Part shown: positions 1 through 12,800 of the stretch, piece by piece | Numbering within the stretch: position 1 is the stretch's first letter | Layout of the letters: every line of letters begins with the position of its first letter | NCBI GenBank assembly: GCA_022457065.1 | Contig: JAJGBQ010000005.1 | Coordinates: 1,240,001 to 1,304,000, forward strand | Origin: Curvularia sp. ZM96 | Lineage: Eukaryota > Ascomycota > Dothideomycetes > Pleosporales > Pleosporaceae | Direction: 5' to 3' | Length of the DNA stretch: 64,000 nt | The notes under the pieces: model-generated | Told to the model about the DNA's origin: nothing | Database searches by the model: none | The model's input: only the letters and a program-made list of their open reading frames with translations | Position numbers and translations under genes: made by a program

Positions 1-166
1 CCACTACCAGTCAGCCATTCCCATTACGAGGGCTACACCTGACATCATCAATTAACAAAGTTCGAATGAGCCCACACGCTTACTTTTTCTAATGAACAAG
101 ATCACCAGAGCGACATTTCGGCAGTAAACACATGCTTTGTTCCCGTTCCCTCGGTCTCCATGCAGC

Positions 167-173
167 TATAAAA
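167..173 (+). promoter_or_regulatory. TATA box of the small secreted protein gene
   Basis: A TATAAAA motif lies 83 bp upstream of the ATG at 256 and is followed by a pyrimidine-rich leader. Position and context fit a fungal core promoter for the next gene. No experimental start site can be inferred. Confidence 0.5.
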
Positions 174-255
174 CTCAAGTCCTCTTCCGCCGCTCCACCC
201 GTTCCTACATTGCTTGTTTAATCTACCTAACGTTACTACCCCCAGTCTACACACA

Positions 256-663
256 ATGTACACCTTCTACCTCGCCCTCCTGCCCCTTTGGCTCGCAGCC
301 GCAAACCCCCTTACCCGACGTACCGACGACAATGCCTGTACCAAAGCCTCTGGCGGCTGTCCCGGCGTAAGTTATCCCCTTTTACCAACGAAACCACTCG
401 TGAATCCGCAACGCTAACTTTCCATAGGTATGCGTCCCGTCCGATACTGGTGACGTGTGTCAGGTCATCCAGGGAGATACGTGTTTAGATTTCCCCTGTG
501 GGTACCTGAATGGCTTTTATACGGGTGTAAGTACTTTGATTGTAAAATGGCAAGACAGAGTTGGTACTAAAGGAGGTGCGAACAGTGTGATAGGAGGGAG
601 GATAGGCCGGCGTGTACGGCATATGGGGATGCCGGAAGTCTGTGTCTTATGCCGCATCACTAG
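256..663 (+). CDS. small secreted cysteine-rich protein (effector-like)
   Basis: Proposed exons are 256-366, 428-526 and 586-663, giving 95 residues. The first ~17 residues (MYTFYLALLPLWLAAA) form a signal peptide; the mature part has nine cysteines, several in closely spaced pairs. Intron 1 is clear (GTAAGT...TAG). Intron 2 (527-585) has a GTAAGT donor, a TACTAA branch site at 565-570 and an AACAG acceptor. Splicing it brings three more cysteines into frame before a TAG; reading through instead gives a basic tail ending at 670. No family is recognised. Small size, secretion signal and Cys density are what is expected of fungal effectors or antimicrobial-type proteins, but that role is inference. 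The third exon is the least certain part. Confidence 0.6.
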
Positions 664-1166
664 ATTGTGACTAGAACCGCGGTATTGGGGATGGACTTTG
701 TGATTGAGCTTGTGCGTGGAGAGGTCTGGTTGTGCAGGGAGATAGACGTAGTGATCGACCAACTATAGACATAATGGGATTAGAAGAGCTTATTCTTATT
801 CTGCCGAGACTTCTGTTAGCCTTTCAGGCTGCTTGTATATACTCGCTGCCATTCTCGGCGCTAATGAAACATTGCCTCGGCTGGATCTTCTTCATTTCAC
901 TGGGTTGGTAGCGTTTTGGCTGTTTTGTCTATGCTTGTTAAGTGTATAGGTTTAAACCTCGTTCACGAAGAACCAAGATTTAGTTTCCCTTGTACATCTC
1001 TTAATCGTAAAAACATGTTACCCTTCGCCAAGGAATGAAGAGTTTCTCGAAAAGACTGTGCTCATCCGATGTAAGAAGTTAGACATTTCAGTAAAATTAT
1101 GAATTCATATTTGATTTACTCGCAAAGAATGACCTAAATGATATTCAAGCCGACCATCTCCCAGCC
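664..1166. other. intergenic, convergent 3' ends
   Basis: About 500 bp between the stop of the secreted protein gene and the stop of the Gal80-like gene. It is rather AT-rich and presumably holds both 3' UTRs. I see no ORF or RNA gene. Confidence 0.6.
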
Positions 1167-2370
1167 TTACAATTTCAAGAAAGAGTCAATAACCTTTGCA
1201 TATTCTGCCGCATCTTTCAGTCCCACCCATCCATCACCCTCCTTCTTTCCCTCCGCAAAATTAAACAGGCTCTTCATAACGTCTCTCGCAATAATCGGGA
1301 CTTGCTTTTGCTCCTCAGTCCAATCCCACGCCACCTCCCTGACTTCATCGCTGTCAAAGTTGTGGACTTGAATGGTCACCGGTCCATCGCCTTCGTGGAA
1401 GCGGAGGAAAGGGCTCGTCACTGACACCACTTTGATTTCACCACGCTCACAGTTGATGGACCAGGTCAGCATAGGTGTGCCGGGGAAGGCTGGGCCAGCG
1501 CGGAACTGGAAAGCAAGGGTGGCGTTGGGTGCTGTTTGGGGTGATTCAGCCAGCGTTCCGTGAAGGGAAAGAAAATCAGGGACGTTTGAGACGGTTTCGC
1601 CGACGAATTCATTGGTTGAGAAGTCTTTGATGCGAATGTTGGGGCGTTGGAGCTGGGATTTGGATCGGATGGTAGATGCGTCGAGGCGGCCGATGGCTGC
1701 TTGCACAAAGTCAAGGACTGTGTGACAGTTAGTGGTGTTATAATCCAGGTACGCGGAAACACTCACCGTGTGCAACGCCAATGACGATGAAATTTCCGCC
1801 TATTTCTCTTTGTGTGAAATAGGTCAGTTTCGGGGGTAGGATGTCTCTGTTGTTGATTCCTCCATATGCCTGTACAGTTGAACTCAGGACTTTGCCCAAC
1901 TCTCCTCCTTCTAAAATTTCTTTCACTTTGACTATTGGCGGTGCCCATCGCCTCTGTAACCCAATTGCAAATCTAGACCCACTCTTCTCTGCGGCTTCCA
2001 CCAGCTCCCGGATTTGGTCCAGATTTGCGGCAATCGGCCACTCAACGAACACATCTTTGCCCGCTTTCACACTTGGAAGGATGGTCTCGTAGTGTTTGTC
2101 TACTCTCGTATTGCATATGACCAGATCAATGTCTGGGTCTGCTGCGAGATCTTCAGGACTACCGTAAGCTTTAGTTTCGGCGGGTAGTTTGTAGTCGCGA
2201 ATGGCAGACTTTGCAGCGTCAACACTGCTGTTGAGCAACGCAGCAATAGTAATTTTTGAGCGACCAGCAGGTGTAAGGAGTCCGGGAAGGTGGGCAGTGG
2301 CAGCCCAGGATGTCGCGGCTGAAGAGGAGAGTCCGATGAGCGCTGCGCGTTGGGGTAGGGTGGGAGCCAT
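1167..2370 (-). CDS. Gal80-like Gfo/Idh/MocA-family protein
   Basis: Exons 2370-1767 and 1717-1167 encode 384 residues; the 49-nt intron (GTGAGT, CTAAC branch, ACAG) joins the frames through a split Val codon. The N-terminal Rossmann fold shows a loop G13-L-S-S-S-A-A followed by SWAATAHLPG, the Gal80-type pattern rather than a classical GxGxxG. The usual EKP motif reads E110-W111-P112, so the catalytic lysine of the dehydrogenases is absent, as in yeast Gal80 (which has EW). The C-terminal half matches the Gal80 C-terminal beta-sheet domain. Likely a cytosolic or nuclear NAD(P)-binding protein, either a divergent oxidoreductase or a regulator. There is no galactose gene nearby, so a GAL-type role is not supported by context. 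The ATG at 2370 is chosen because the Rossmann fold begins a few residues after it. Confidence 0.85.
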
Positions 2371-4255
2371 TTTACTTTCGGCAGTGCTATTGATGTTTTG
2401 TAGTGCAATGAAACATCGACTCAAGCAGAGGGTACAAGCGTTTTTGGAATTGAAAAAGAATAACAAGGTTCGTTTCTGAAACTGATTGCCGACGGGATAG
2501 AAGGAAGATGGTACGTACTTCCTTCCTATGCGGCACTGTGGACTTATATCTCAGCTACGTCACGTGTTCTCAATCACACTCAGTATGTTGTGATAGTGTA
2601 TGCAGTCTTTGTTGTGTAATTGGTAAGCTCATGAGATTGGTAAGCTATTTAGGAACGTAAGCAAGTTAACGTCATAAGCGAGTAGAATTGCAAGCTGAAA
2701 TCAAGTTGTAGCAATAGCCGAAGGGCGCATTATCATGAGCTCCACAAGATTACAAATGACCTGGAAACCGGAGTTAGTCGAAACTTAGTCCTATCTTGGC
2801 AATGCAAGAGCTTCTTGGAATCAACTTTGGTAATATTGAGACATTTTTCATCGTAGCCTGGATACTTGGGCCGAGGAAATATACAACTTACGGAAACAGA
2901 TAAAGACAAAAAATCGGAGAGCAGAACGGCATTAGTCTGGCCGGTGTTGTTGTAGAAGAGAATCACAGAGTATATTTTGGAAAGGGGCGTTATGAGAGAC
3001 GTGAAAAGGTCGCCTGAAGCGGGGTGAGATGATATTGAGCAGCTGAGGAGCACAGCGGATATGCACACCCGTGATTGGGCCAAGTATTCTAGATACACCT
3101 TTTCACGTGATTGTTACGCGAGAGTTTCTTTGTTGTACTAGCTGTAGGGTCCTCTCTAACCGCGCAGTATGCGAAAGCGAGGTTTTGACCAAGTAGACAA
3201 CGTCTTGTATGTAAATTGTAGCGCATTTCTATAGCTCCTACTGTCATTTATCCTTCCTAGATGGCTTTGTACGCAACTTTGCCAAGATTCAGGGTTCGAA
3301 TTAAGGCGACCAAGGCGACCAAGGCGAGTTGTGGAGGCATTCCAAGTTCGAGACAACAGGAACGAAGGTGAAGAATGAAACCCCAGTACACATCGCAAAC
3401 ACACGAGTACCAATACGCTGCCGATTGGAGTACGGGAGCACGGGCGGTTTATCCCCAAGTGTAGGGTGCCAAGTCTACCGTTCGGAAAGCGCTCGGCTTC
3501 CGAGTTCCGACACAGCTAGCAGGGATCATAGCTGTCGAGCTTTAGTCCCTGCATGTGCGAGGGGCTGTGGGGAGACTGGTATGCTGGAATTCTGGTAGAA
3601 AGTGTATTAACAGAGGATAACAATCTAGGAGAAGAAGAGACATGAAAGACTTGACTCGTGTATTTGCCCACGAATTGCTCCCATATCGTGTGAAAGATGA
3701 GTTGCGTTGGTCAAGGTTCCTAGTATCTGGGCGGGACGAGCATATTTGATGGTACCGAGTCTATCTGCACCCGTCAAGGCCGTATATGCAGTTCAAGAGC
3801 AGACAATAAAGTCTCAGCAATACGAGCAAAAACAACGGTGAAGAAGAAAAATCATATCACCCCTTGAAGACAGTATTGAACTTGGCTGGTATGAGGCCTG
3901 GTGGTGCCGCACTACGACGACGGCTCAAGATATCATCGTCGAGTACCGTGCAGACATGGATTGAAGCCCCCAGCCTACTCACAATATCCACATTAATACT
4001 TGATACCAGCTATAGCATTACAACAGGACGGGCCGGGGCGCCAATGGATCAGATGAAAAGGGTTGCGATTCCACGGGCTAATACGAATGGGGTCTGACGG
4101 AAGCGGGGCTACGGGCTAGCGTATGGGACCGAGGCACGTCTACGGCATGCTTATGAGCCGTCGTCCACGCGAGTGCTCAACAGCTTATAGGCGGCCATCT
4201 GCGCCGCTGTCTTTTGGCTGAAACCCTCCTGTCCTTCATCTCCATCTACAACACA
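2371..4255. other. intergenic between divergent genes
   Basis: About 1.9 kb separating the starts of the Gal80-like gene (minus) and the aldehyde dehydrogenase (plus). ORFs here lack ATG starts or coding character. A short GCGACCAAG tandem duplication lies near 3305-3325. Nothing else recognisable. Confidence 0.55.
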
Positions 4256-5937
4256 ATGGCACAGATAACTCCTTTTGAGCACACGCCCCTGGACGACATC
4301 GCGCCTACGTGCGCCAAGGTGCGCGCCAGCTTCCTCTCCCACAAGACCAAGCCCCTCGAATTCCGCATCCAGCAGCTGCGCAAGCTGTACTGGGGCTTCA
4401 AGGACAATGCCGAGCTCATCAAAGAAGCCTGCAAGCGCGATCTCGGCAAGTCTGACTTTGAGACGTACCTGACCGAGATCTCGTGGTGCATGAATGACTG
4501 CATTTGGATGGCCAACAACGTCAAGCGCTTCGCAAAGGACGAGGCTGCATCGGATATCTCCTGGACCAACAAGCCGCTTCGTCCGCGCATCAAGAAGGAT
4601 CCGCTGGGCGCTGTATTGATCATTGGGTATGCTGAGCAATCCTATGTTGAAGAACCCAGCGAGGGACACTAACCAGACAACAGAGCCTACAACTTTCCCA
4701 TCCAGCTCACCCTCGGCCCCCTCATTGGCGCAATTGCAGCCGGATGTACCGCCGTCGTCAAGCCTTCCGAGTCTTCGCCCAATGCCGCTGTCGTGATTCA
4801 AAAGATCCTGCGCGACTCCGTTGATCCCGAGTGCTACACGTGCATTCAGGGCGCCATTCCCGAGACCACCGCTCTCCTCGACCAGAAATGGGACAAGATC
4901 TTTTATACGGGCGGCGAGGCCGTTGCCAAGATCATTGCGAAGAAGGCCGCTGAGACGCTCACGCCACTGACCCTCGAACTGGGTGGCAGAAACCCTGCCA
5001 TTGTCACAAAGCATGCTGACCCCCGGTTGGCTGCCAGGCGTCTACTATGGGCCAAGACGTTGAACGCCGGCCAAGTCTGCCTCAGCCAGAACTGCACTTT
5101 CGTCGACCGCGAGATCCTGCCCGCTTTTATCGAGGAGATGAAGAAGCAGCTCCAGGAGTTTTACCCAGACGGCCCCCGCAAGTCGCCAGACTACGGCCGC
5201 ATCGTCAACGAGCGCCAATTCAAGCGCATCAAGAAGATGGTCGACGACAGCAACGGCAAGATCGTCATTGGCGGCACAATGGACAAATCTGACCTCTTCA
5301 TCGAGCCCACCGTCGTCCAAATCAACGATATGAACGACAGCATGGTAACCTCCGAATCCTTCGGCCCCCTCCTCCCCATCCTCCCCGTTGAAAACCTCGA
5401 CGAAGCCATCAAAATCGCAAACGAGATCCACGACACGCCGCTCGGCACCTACGCCTTTGGCTCAAAAGCCGAAATGGAAAAAATCATTGCCCAGACCCGC
5501 AGCGGCGGCGCCTCCCTCAACGACGGCTACTTCCACGGCTCCATCCCTACCCTACCTTTTGGCGGCGTCGGCACTAGTGGACAGGGCTCGTACAGAGGCA
5601 AAGCTAGCTTCGACACATTTACGCACCGCAGAAGCGTGACTACAACCCCGGCGTGGATCGAGGGCCTCATGTCGGTTAGGTACCCGCCCTACACGGCTAG
5701 CAAGCAGAAGAAGATGATGGATATGAACGACATGAAGCCGAACTTTGATCGCCAGGGACGTCCGCTAGGATGGGGCGCTTGGTTCATGAGTGTGCTCGGT
5801 GTAAAGAGTTTGGCCGCTGTTGTTGGTGAGTAGAATGATATTGTTTTTTTGTCGTGGGGAAGTGCCTTGCTAACTTTTCTTCTTCTGTAGCGGCTTTTGC
5901 AGTCAAGTTGTATCTTCAGCGTAAGTCGAAGTTGTAG
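4256..5937 (+). CDS. fatty-aldehyde-type aldehyde dehydrogenase, C-terminal membrane anchor
   Basis: Exons 4256-4626, 4684-5825 and 5891-5937 encode 519 residues. This is an ALDH3-type enzyme oxidising aldehydes to acids with NAD(P)+. The general-base Glu is E222 in LELGG and the nucleophile is C256 in GQVCLSQ; the NFP and SFGP motifs are also present. After the catalytic domain comes a hydrophobic segment (GWGAWFMSVLGVKSLAAVV) completed by the third exon (AAFAVKLYLQRKSKL). This makes a tail anchor like that of microsomal fatty aldehyde dehydrogenases (human ALDH3A2, yeast Hfd1), so the likely site is ER, lipid-droplet or mitochondrial outer membrane. If intron 2 is retained, translation stops at 5831-5833 (GGT GAG TAG) and the tail is shortened. 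Substrate is inferred to be medium or long-chain aldehydes. The start follows a typical pyrimidine-rich leader. Confidence 0.9.
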
Positions 5938-6647
5938 ATGCTGCGCTCGGTGAATCGCGTCGCATAGTGGAATGAGGTGTGTATGTGTAGTCTGAGTCTG
6001 GGATAACTTGATGACTTTGTTTTGGGGGAGGGGTGAACGTTGTACGAAATCCGCACACTTATCGTTTGGTTTGATACCTGTACCGTGGTACTTATTCCTT
6101 GCTCTCTCGTGCCATCTCCTTATCTGTTCTCTCCATATCATCACGAATACCGAATCTTTCACAGAACAAAATTTGTGTAGTCAAGCAATGTCATTTGCCT
6201 AGTAAACTCAATGTGCGATACATAACAACACAGATGCTGTACAGTTCATCTCTGTCGCTTTCCAACAACAAAGGCCATGCTTAAACAAGAGAAGAAGACT
6301 ATGCGTTACTGGTACATGCATGCAAGTATGCGAAAAGATTCAATAAACAAACATCAGGGGTATCCACCATAGGAAATAATGACATCATCAAAGTCGTAAA
6401 GCCTGTTTTGGCTACGTGGACAAGCGAACGAAGGAAGAAGAAAGAAAAGGGAGAAAAAGGCACGAACTCCTCGCCGAATGCGTAACCGACCGCGATGCTA
6501 TGCGAACAACGAAAAAGGCGTCAAGAAGACGCAAGTGTAAGAAGAAAGAAAGATGAAATGACGGCGCATTTCATATAGAAGAAGAAGAGAAAAAAGGAGG
6601 GTATAAAAAACAAAACAGAGTTCAGTAAAGCATATGGGGTTGCTTGA
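5938..6647. other. intergenic with purine-rich tract
   Basis: About 710 bp between convergent genes. The stretch 6433-6602 is strongly purine-rich on the plus strand (GAAGAAGAAAG-type). Presumably 3' UTRs; no gene seen. Confidence 0.5.
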
Positions 6648-9600
6648 TCAGATCCCCCATCCGCTCCACCCGTTCCTCAAGATACGCTCGAGCGACCCCG
6701 TAACGCCATCGAGCAGTTCACCAAGTCCAGACCTGGCTTCTAGGACATCAGCAGCGCTGTTCTGAGTATCTAGCGATACACCACGCAGTCGCAGTTTGAC
6801 CCAGAGAAGCAGACTCACGCAACCCATTTGGTAGCGCGAGAGGTCTGCTGATGATGCTGCGGCATCAGAAAAGACCAATGGCGCATTGTTCAGGAAAGAG
6901 ATGGTGTTGATGGTGATTTGTGCGTGGGATAGGATGGGGTTTTCGGGCGTTGCGTCGATGATGGGAGAGTGAGGGGGTTTGGGCGGAAGGAGACTCCTCG
7001 CAGATTGGTTAGGGGCTTGAGCAGCAACCACGTTGACGGAGTTGGGCATGGGGTGTGAAAGGGACTGGCCCCGAGTTCGGCCTTGTGTGGTCGTGTTCTC
7101 TACTGCGAGACCCTTGAATCGAGTCGTGGCAGCCACTGTGATGACCCACAACACCAAAGCCGCGAAATAGATACCCATATCGGTGCCCGTTTCTGGTAGG
7201 ACACCAAGTCTTTGCTCCTGTAGTGCCTGCAGCAGTATCTCAACCGAAAGACGCATGGCTGATCTTACTGGCGCATCTTCAGACGCAGGGGTAGACCAAA
7301 ACTGAGTCACCCATGTCCGAAGGGTCGTCTTGAACGTGGCGAGGAGTTGTGATGTCTCGACCTTCTCTGAGAGGATCCACGACTCGCCTGACACTGCAAG
7401 CAGCGCACGAAGAGGTGTCACCTGTACAAGCTTGGCTGTGGAGAGCATTCGCATGATGACAGGTGAGGTACAGAGAAGGTGCTCGATACTCGATACAGTT
7501 GGCGCCGAGATGTACGATGAAGGGGGTTCGGGGCACTTGTAATGGGCAGCAAGCAACACGGCCGACTGGAAAGTGTCGAAGCGGACTGAGGCTGACTCGG
7601 GCGTTACCTCATATACATATCTGGGTAAGTAGGTGTGTTGTCGAGCTGCCGCTACCCACGACGCCAAATCTGCAGCGTCCCATAACGAGGTATGCCCAGG
7701 GAAGGGGAGATCAAAGGTAATGTCGTGGAGAAGAGAGGGTAGAGGTTTGCGAGCAAGCAGGAGAGGCTGCTGAGACTCGAGAACATAGCAAGACAAGAGC
7801 AAGCGTTGCCAAGACGCCAGCTCGATCCATTCATGCCAGAGATCAGAGCTTGAGTCTCCAAGCTGGTCGGGACTTGATACAATGTCGCTTAATCTTTGGG
7901 TAATGCGTCTGCAGTCTTCGACAGCCTGAATCCGTTAGTATCCTTCCAACATTTAGACTGTTGCTAAGCCTACCTTATGATACACCTTGTCGAAGCGCGA
8001 CGACAAGACCCTGCTGGCTCTGCGAGCCCGGTATTGAGATATGAATTCGAGCAGGAATATTGCCTGAAAGTCACAGAGGCGGTCGGGTTCGGTCATCGCT
8101 TCATGGTCCCTCTGCTACTTGTTTAGTTCATGGTTGGTAGGCCATGCGGTCAACCTACCACTTGAAGCAACTTAGTACACCGGTCGTGAAGGTCTCGGGA
8201 CTGCTTCTTTACGTTCGGGTTGGGCGAGTACTGGCCTCCAATGGCTGCCATAGCGGCGTGTAGCATCGGTGATGAGCTCATAGAGGTAGATCGATGGACG
8301 ACGGGGAAAGTGGGATGAAAGAGCCTCCAGTAATAGTCAAGACATTGCTCAAACGGATAGGTGTTGTCGATCGAAGGCATACCGTATTGTTGATCTCCAA
8401 AGAGAATTGCTCTCTCCTCTTCATCTCTCTGCATCATGCTCTTTGGCCCGAAATGTCCAAATTCGGACATTGCATCAAAACTGGTAGCAATGGACATGGT
8501 AGTCATCGGGCAAGACGCGTGCATGTAAGCGAGGCCCGGCGCAGTGTGCCCCTTCTCTGCAGACGGCCAGGTAAAGGCCATGGTCGACGTGGTAGACGCA
8601 GGAGAACGCGATGCGAACGACCAACCGGGTTGGTCGATGCACGATGCGTTTGAAGGCGTACGTGTTCGGTGGTAAGGTGTGTTGCTGTAGACCGGATAGT
8701 CCGTCGGTGCAATAGGCGATACATAACCGCTAGTAGAAGAAGAATATCCTAGGGTGGGGCTGTAGGGTTCATGCCACAGACCCGGCGCACCACCGTCGAC
8801 TGGTACCAAGTTTGATCCCAGTTGACGGCTGAATTGGAAAGATCGGTTTTTAGATTGGCTATTTGCATGTCAGCACCTACTCATAAAAACGGAGGTTGAA
8901 AAATATAGAAAGAAAGGAAATGTGATGCAGATGTACCATGAAACTCACTTGGGGCTGAAAACAGACTGAGGAGAAGAACGAGGAACATGACTGAAACTTG
9001 AGGAAAAAGCCTGAGGCGTTCGAGGAGTACGAAACTGAACAGGATTATACCTTGGAAGTGGTGCCGACTCATTCATGGGAGAGACGGGCTGATAATAAGG
9101 AATGTTGGTCATAGTGGGCGTAGCGCTTATGACGGAGGGCTCAAGAGCGGGTGTAGATGCGGGTAGAGGGACTGGAGGCTCGTCGATGCTCTGCCGCCGG
9201 GAGTCATTTCCGACCTCGTTGCTGTTCACGTGCGTCAGTGTCGAACTATCAAGAGTCGTCTCGTTCCTACGTACTGTCGTTCCTGGTGCCGAACGAGGAG
9301 ATCCATACGATGGAACACCTTGCCGCATCCAGGAACCTCGCACATCAGTGCGTCATCCGGTGTGTGGTTCTTCTTGTGCCGCCTACATTCAACAGCTGTT
9401 AGACTGGTTTAGCGAAGAAGTGAGCTTGGACGAACCTCAAGTGCTCCGCGCGTGTGTAAGACTAGAAATGGTTAGATCTTTCCGAGCGGACATGATTCTG
9501 ATACTGGGTGACCAGTCTCGACTTACTTTGCTACAGATCTCGCATTTGTGAACCTTCAAACCCTTCTTTGCTTTACTGATGCGACCAGTCTTGGTGTAGT

Positions 9601-9892
9601 GGACGGGCGACATTTGAGACGCCATGTCTACAGGACTCTCGGTGGACAGTTTCTCTGAACGAGCGGAGCCGTTGCGGGGGACTGGTGACTCCTGTTGGGT
9701 GTTTTCCAGGCGACAACGAGGGCTGTTCTTCCTAGGTCCCTTGGTTTGCTTAGGTGACGACGATGGTTTGAAATGTTGAGCGTGAATGGATGTTGGTGGT
9801 GATGAAGGAGGAGTACTAGTAGTGATGTTGCCTTGGAGTTGGTTGGTAGTTGGATCCAATGGGAGGCCTCCGGTCCTGCTGGGTTCAGACAT
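6648..9892 (-). CDS. C2H2 transcription factor with fungal-specific regulatory domain
   Basis: Seven exons are proposed: 9892-9527, 9461-9436, 9382-9275, 9221-8949, 8858-8159, 8111-7974 and 7925-6648, giving 962 residues. All junctions are GT-AG and keep frame. Two zinc fingers are assembled across three exons: C117-x2-C120-x12-H133-x3-H137 and C145-x4-C150-x12-H163-x3-H167; the second exon is only 26 nt. The N-terminus (1-110) and the linker after the fingers (~170-290) are Ser/Pro-rich and probably disordered. From about residue 400, DYYWRLFHPTFPVVHR marks the start of a Fungal_trans-type middle homology region, running through helical segments to the C-terminus. A nuclear DNA-binding regulator is certain in outline; the target is unknown. 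The ATG at 9892 is the only in-frame ATG upstream of the fingers that I would trust. Confidence 0.85.
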
Positions 9893-12800
9893 GTTTGACG
9901 AAGGTGGCGACGGGTGGTATATATCTAAAGTGGAGGTGACGGGGCTAGCAGATATCGGAGGCTCAAGTGGGGGTGTCGGTAAAGAGAGCCAAAAAAGACC
10001 CAGATCTGGTTGTGCGGGAGATGGCTATGGGCTAGTGATCATGTCTTGGACGTGTCGGCCAAGTTCCCCAGGACTATGACAGGCAACCGGGAATGTGAGG
10101 GATGAATTAAGAAACACTTGCCAGGGGTGGTAATTTAACGTGGTGTGTACAAGGCCAGAATGGGATAGATTGCCGCTCCAAATCAAGGCATTTGGGACAA
10201 TTGTGGTGAAGAAAGGCTGCGCCTGGGTAGGTTTATGGAGAAGACTGTAAATATCTGCGGGCTGTGCCTGAGCCAACCCCGAACAAGGAGCCTACTCGAG
10301 GCAGGGGCTGCCGAGAGCAAAAGAGCGATAGACGCTGCAAGCCCGCATGCACAACAGGTAGGTATGTGGCTTACCAGGGGACCCGCCATAGGCAGTGCAT
10401 TGGCCAGGTCCATAGCAAAACCATGCGCTTGAGCCCGCGGGCATGGCTGCGGGCTTGCCATCGAACGGTTCCGTCGTGGACATTGGGCGAAGAGGCGTCC
10501 GCGCGCCATATTTGGGACTTGACTGGGGTAGTGAGTGGCCAGGCTACGGACCGTTCCCGCCTCGGTCTTTGCGTCGGTTCCTCAGAGGAGCGTGGCTTGA
10601 GAGCCATGGAGGACCCCAAAATAGAGACTCGCGTGGAGCATGACGAGTGCTCAGCCCTCCCTCTTTGCAACGGTACACCATCCCACTCCCGCTTACATAC
10701 ATTGCAGAGGCAAAAGAGAGTATACGACACTATCCTCGCGGCAAAGAAGAAGCCAACAGACCCTTGTCGAGAAGGCCATGAAACAGTGTTGGACGATGGC
10801 TTGCGAGCGTAGGCGCAGGATTTGTCGCGGAATTGCGATTATCGCCCCTGCAGAAGACCAGATATGCCCGAGAGTTTCGCGCTGCTATAGGTAGTCATTG
10901 GCGGAGGTGGGGACTGTCAGGTGCGTGAGCGGCATATGTGTAAGTACAGTAGTGTAGCCTCACGTGTAGCCTTGCTGCCAGGGGACCCCCCTACCCCCCA
11001 TGTAATCATGCATCGCCATACACAACCAGTACATACGTTCACACCCGGCAGGACCACGGGCATGTCTCTTGTTGCGAGTGCCGCGCGAACAGCGCATGGC
11101 CGAATAGCAGGCCATGAGGGAGGTTTGAGGCCAAACCTGTAACGCACACTCCCTGAGGCGTGTGCTGTTGAGTTGGGCGCGCTCGAAGCGTCCATTCGTC
11201 CATGTGCAAATAGCCAGAGCATAAGCACGGTAAGCAGTCCCTCCGCGCACACCCACACCCACATGAGCGGCTTCAAAAAGAGTGCCGCAGTCCCTGGCCC
11301 TGACCCAATCTCCACATAGGTAGGGCGCCCGAGGCGGGAGGCCTGACATACTTAGTGTGTAGGCTCGTGCAAAGCTTGGTCGTTGTGTTCCCAGGCTTGT
11401 CAGCCTTTCAGGGCGGGGCAGGTCAGGGCAAATGAGCGCAGATGGGCATCCCACTTTTGGCCCGATCGTCACTGGTTTGGCCAGACATGAAATGGCCATA
11501 GGATTTGATGAGGGTCGACGCACATTTTTGCTCGGCATAGCAGGACGAACTGCAGGACGCACGTCACAGACTTCACCGGTTTGGATGGCTCAAGCTCCTG
11601 CATTCGGGCACATCGGGAATGCGCTGCGCGTGCGTGGAAGCTCGATGGACATGGGTTTTTTGGTTGCACATGGGAACTTCGCATCTTGTTGCAATATTCG
11701 GGCACTTGCGAGCCTGACTGTCGGGCCAGGGCCGTTGTCTGTTTCATGATGGGCTGAGCTCCTTCGTAACCGAGACGATGGATGATTGCGATGATCCTCG
11801 TAAGTAAGCTGCAAGCTTGCGACAAGGGCAAGCGAGCCGTGACCCGTGGATGAGGTTGAGTGACCAGGAGCTGTTAGCTGGAAGGCCGGCGCGTAATTCA
11901 GGATCCTAGTAGCATTACAGTCTGCTGGACCATGCCACGAAGGCGACTTGGCTGCACCCTAAAACAGTGCAACGGGCAAGCGGCGGCGGCTCTCGCGATG
12001 CGAAAGGACAAACCCGTCGGACAGTTGGGGCATGGCGGACGCTATGGCATTTGCTGTTTTGGCTCAAGCGTAGTCGACGACGACAACCCTTGGAGGAAAA
12101 ACTCATGGCGCACGAGGCTGGCGGAAAGGATCGCTTAAGCGGACGAAGCAGAAGGTGCTGAGGGCGTCCCCGCCCGCCTGGCAAACCGCATGTGCCGGCA
12201 TAGCGGACAGCGGCCCATTGCGTTCCCAAAGGGTAACATGGCTCTGAAGGATGCAGGTAGAGGAGGAGCGGAATTGGCTCCCTGCACAAGTGAGACGGGC
12301 ATACAGCCTTGGTGGGCTCCGCTGGTACACACAAGAAAGCCACAAGCTGCACGTGTATGTGCAGAGCTGGACAGGACCCGTCTCTTGGGTAGCATTCGTT
12401 TGCGGCATGCATCTGAGATGGATAACGCCTCCCCTGCACCATGTCTCCACTTGGAGGGGGTGGGCTGGCGGAGTTCTAGGCATGGCAGGTAAGGAATTTT
12501 GAAGCCGTGAAGACGTGATAGCCGTAAGGCCAGACACACAGTGTACGTAGGTAGAGCGTGTACTCTAACCGAGAGATAGCCGTGCGCTGAGACTTGACCA
12601 ATCCATGGGTTCACGCTTGCGACAGTGTGGAAACGATTGCCGTTTGCCGGCACAGAGAGGCTCCAAGCGCGGGACGTGTTGGGAACCGGGCGCGGCAAGC
12701 GATGGCCGAGTCACGGAGATGGAGAGCAAGAGAGAAAGAGAGACAGAGAGCGAGGTACTGGTATGGGTGTTGCCGTCCCACACATGGTACGATTCAGGTA

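Noticed and set aside
2733..3098. 121-codon minus-strand ORF
   Set aside because: Begins with a non-ATG codon, no domain, low-complexity Ser/Leu composition; likely chance in an intergenic region.
10264..10812. 182-codon plus-strand ORF and overlapping minus-strand ORFs
   Set aside because: Open frames on both strands over GC-rich DNA, no splice or domain support.
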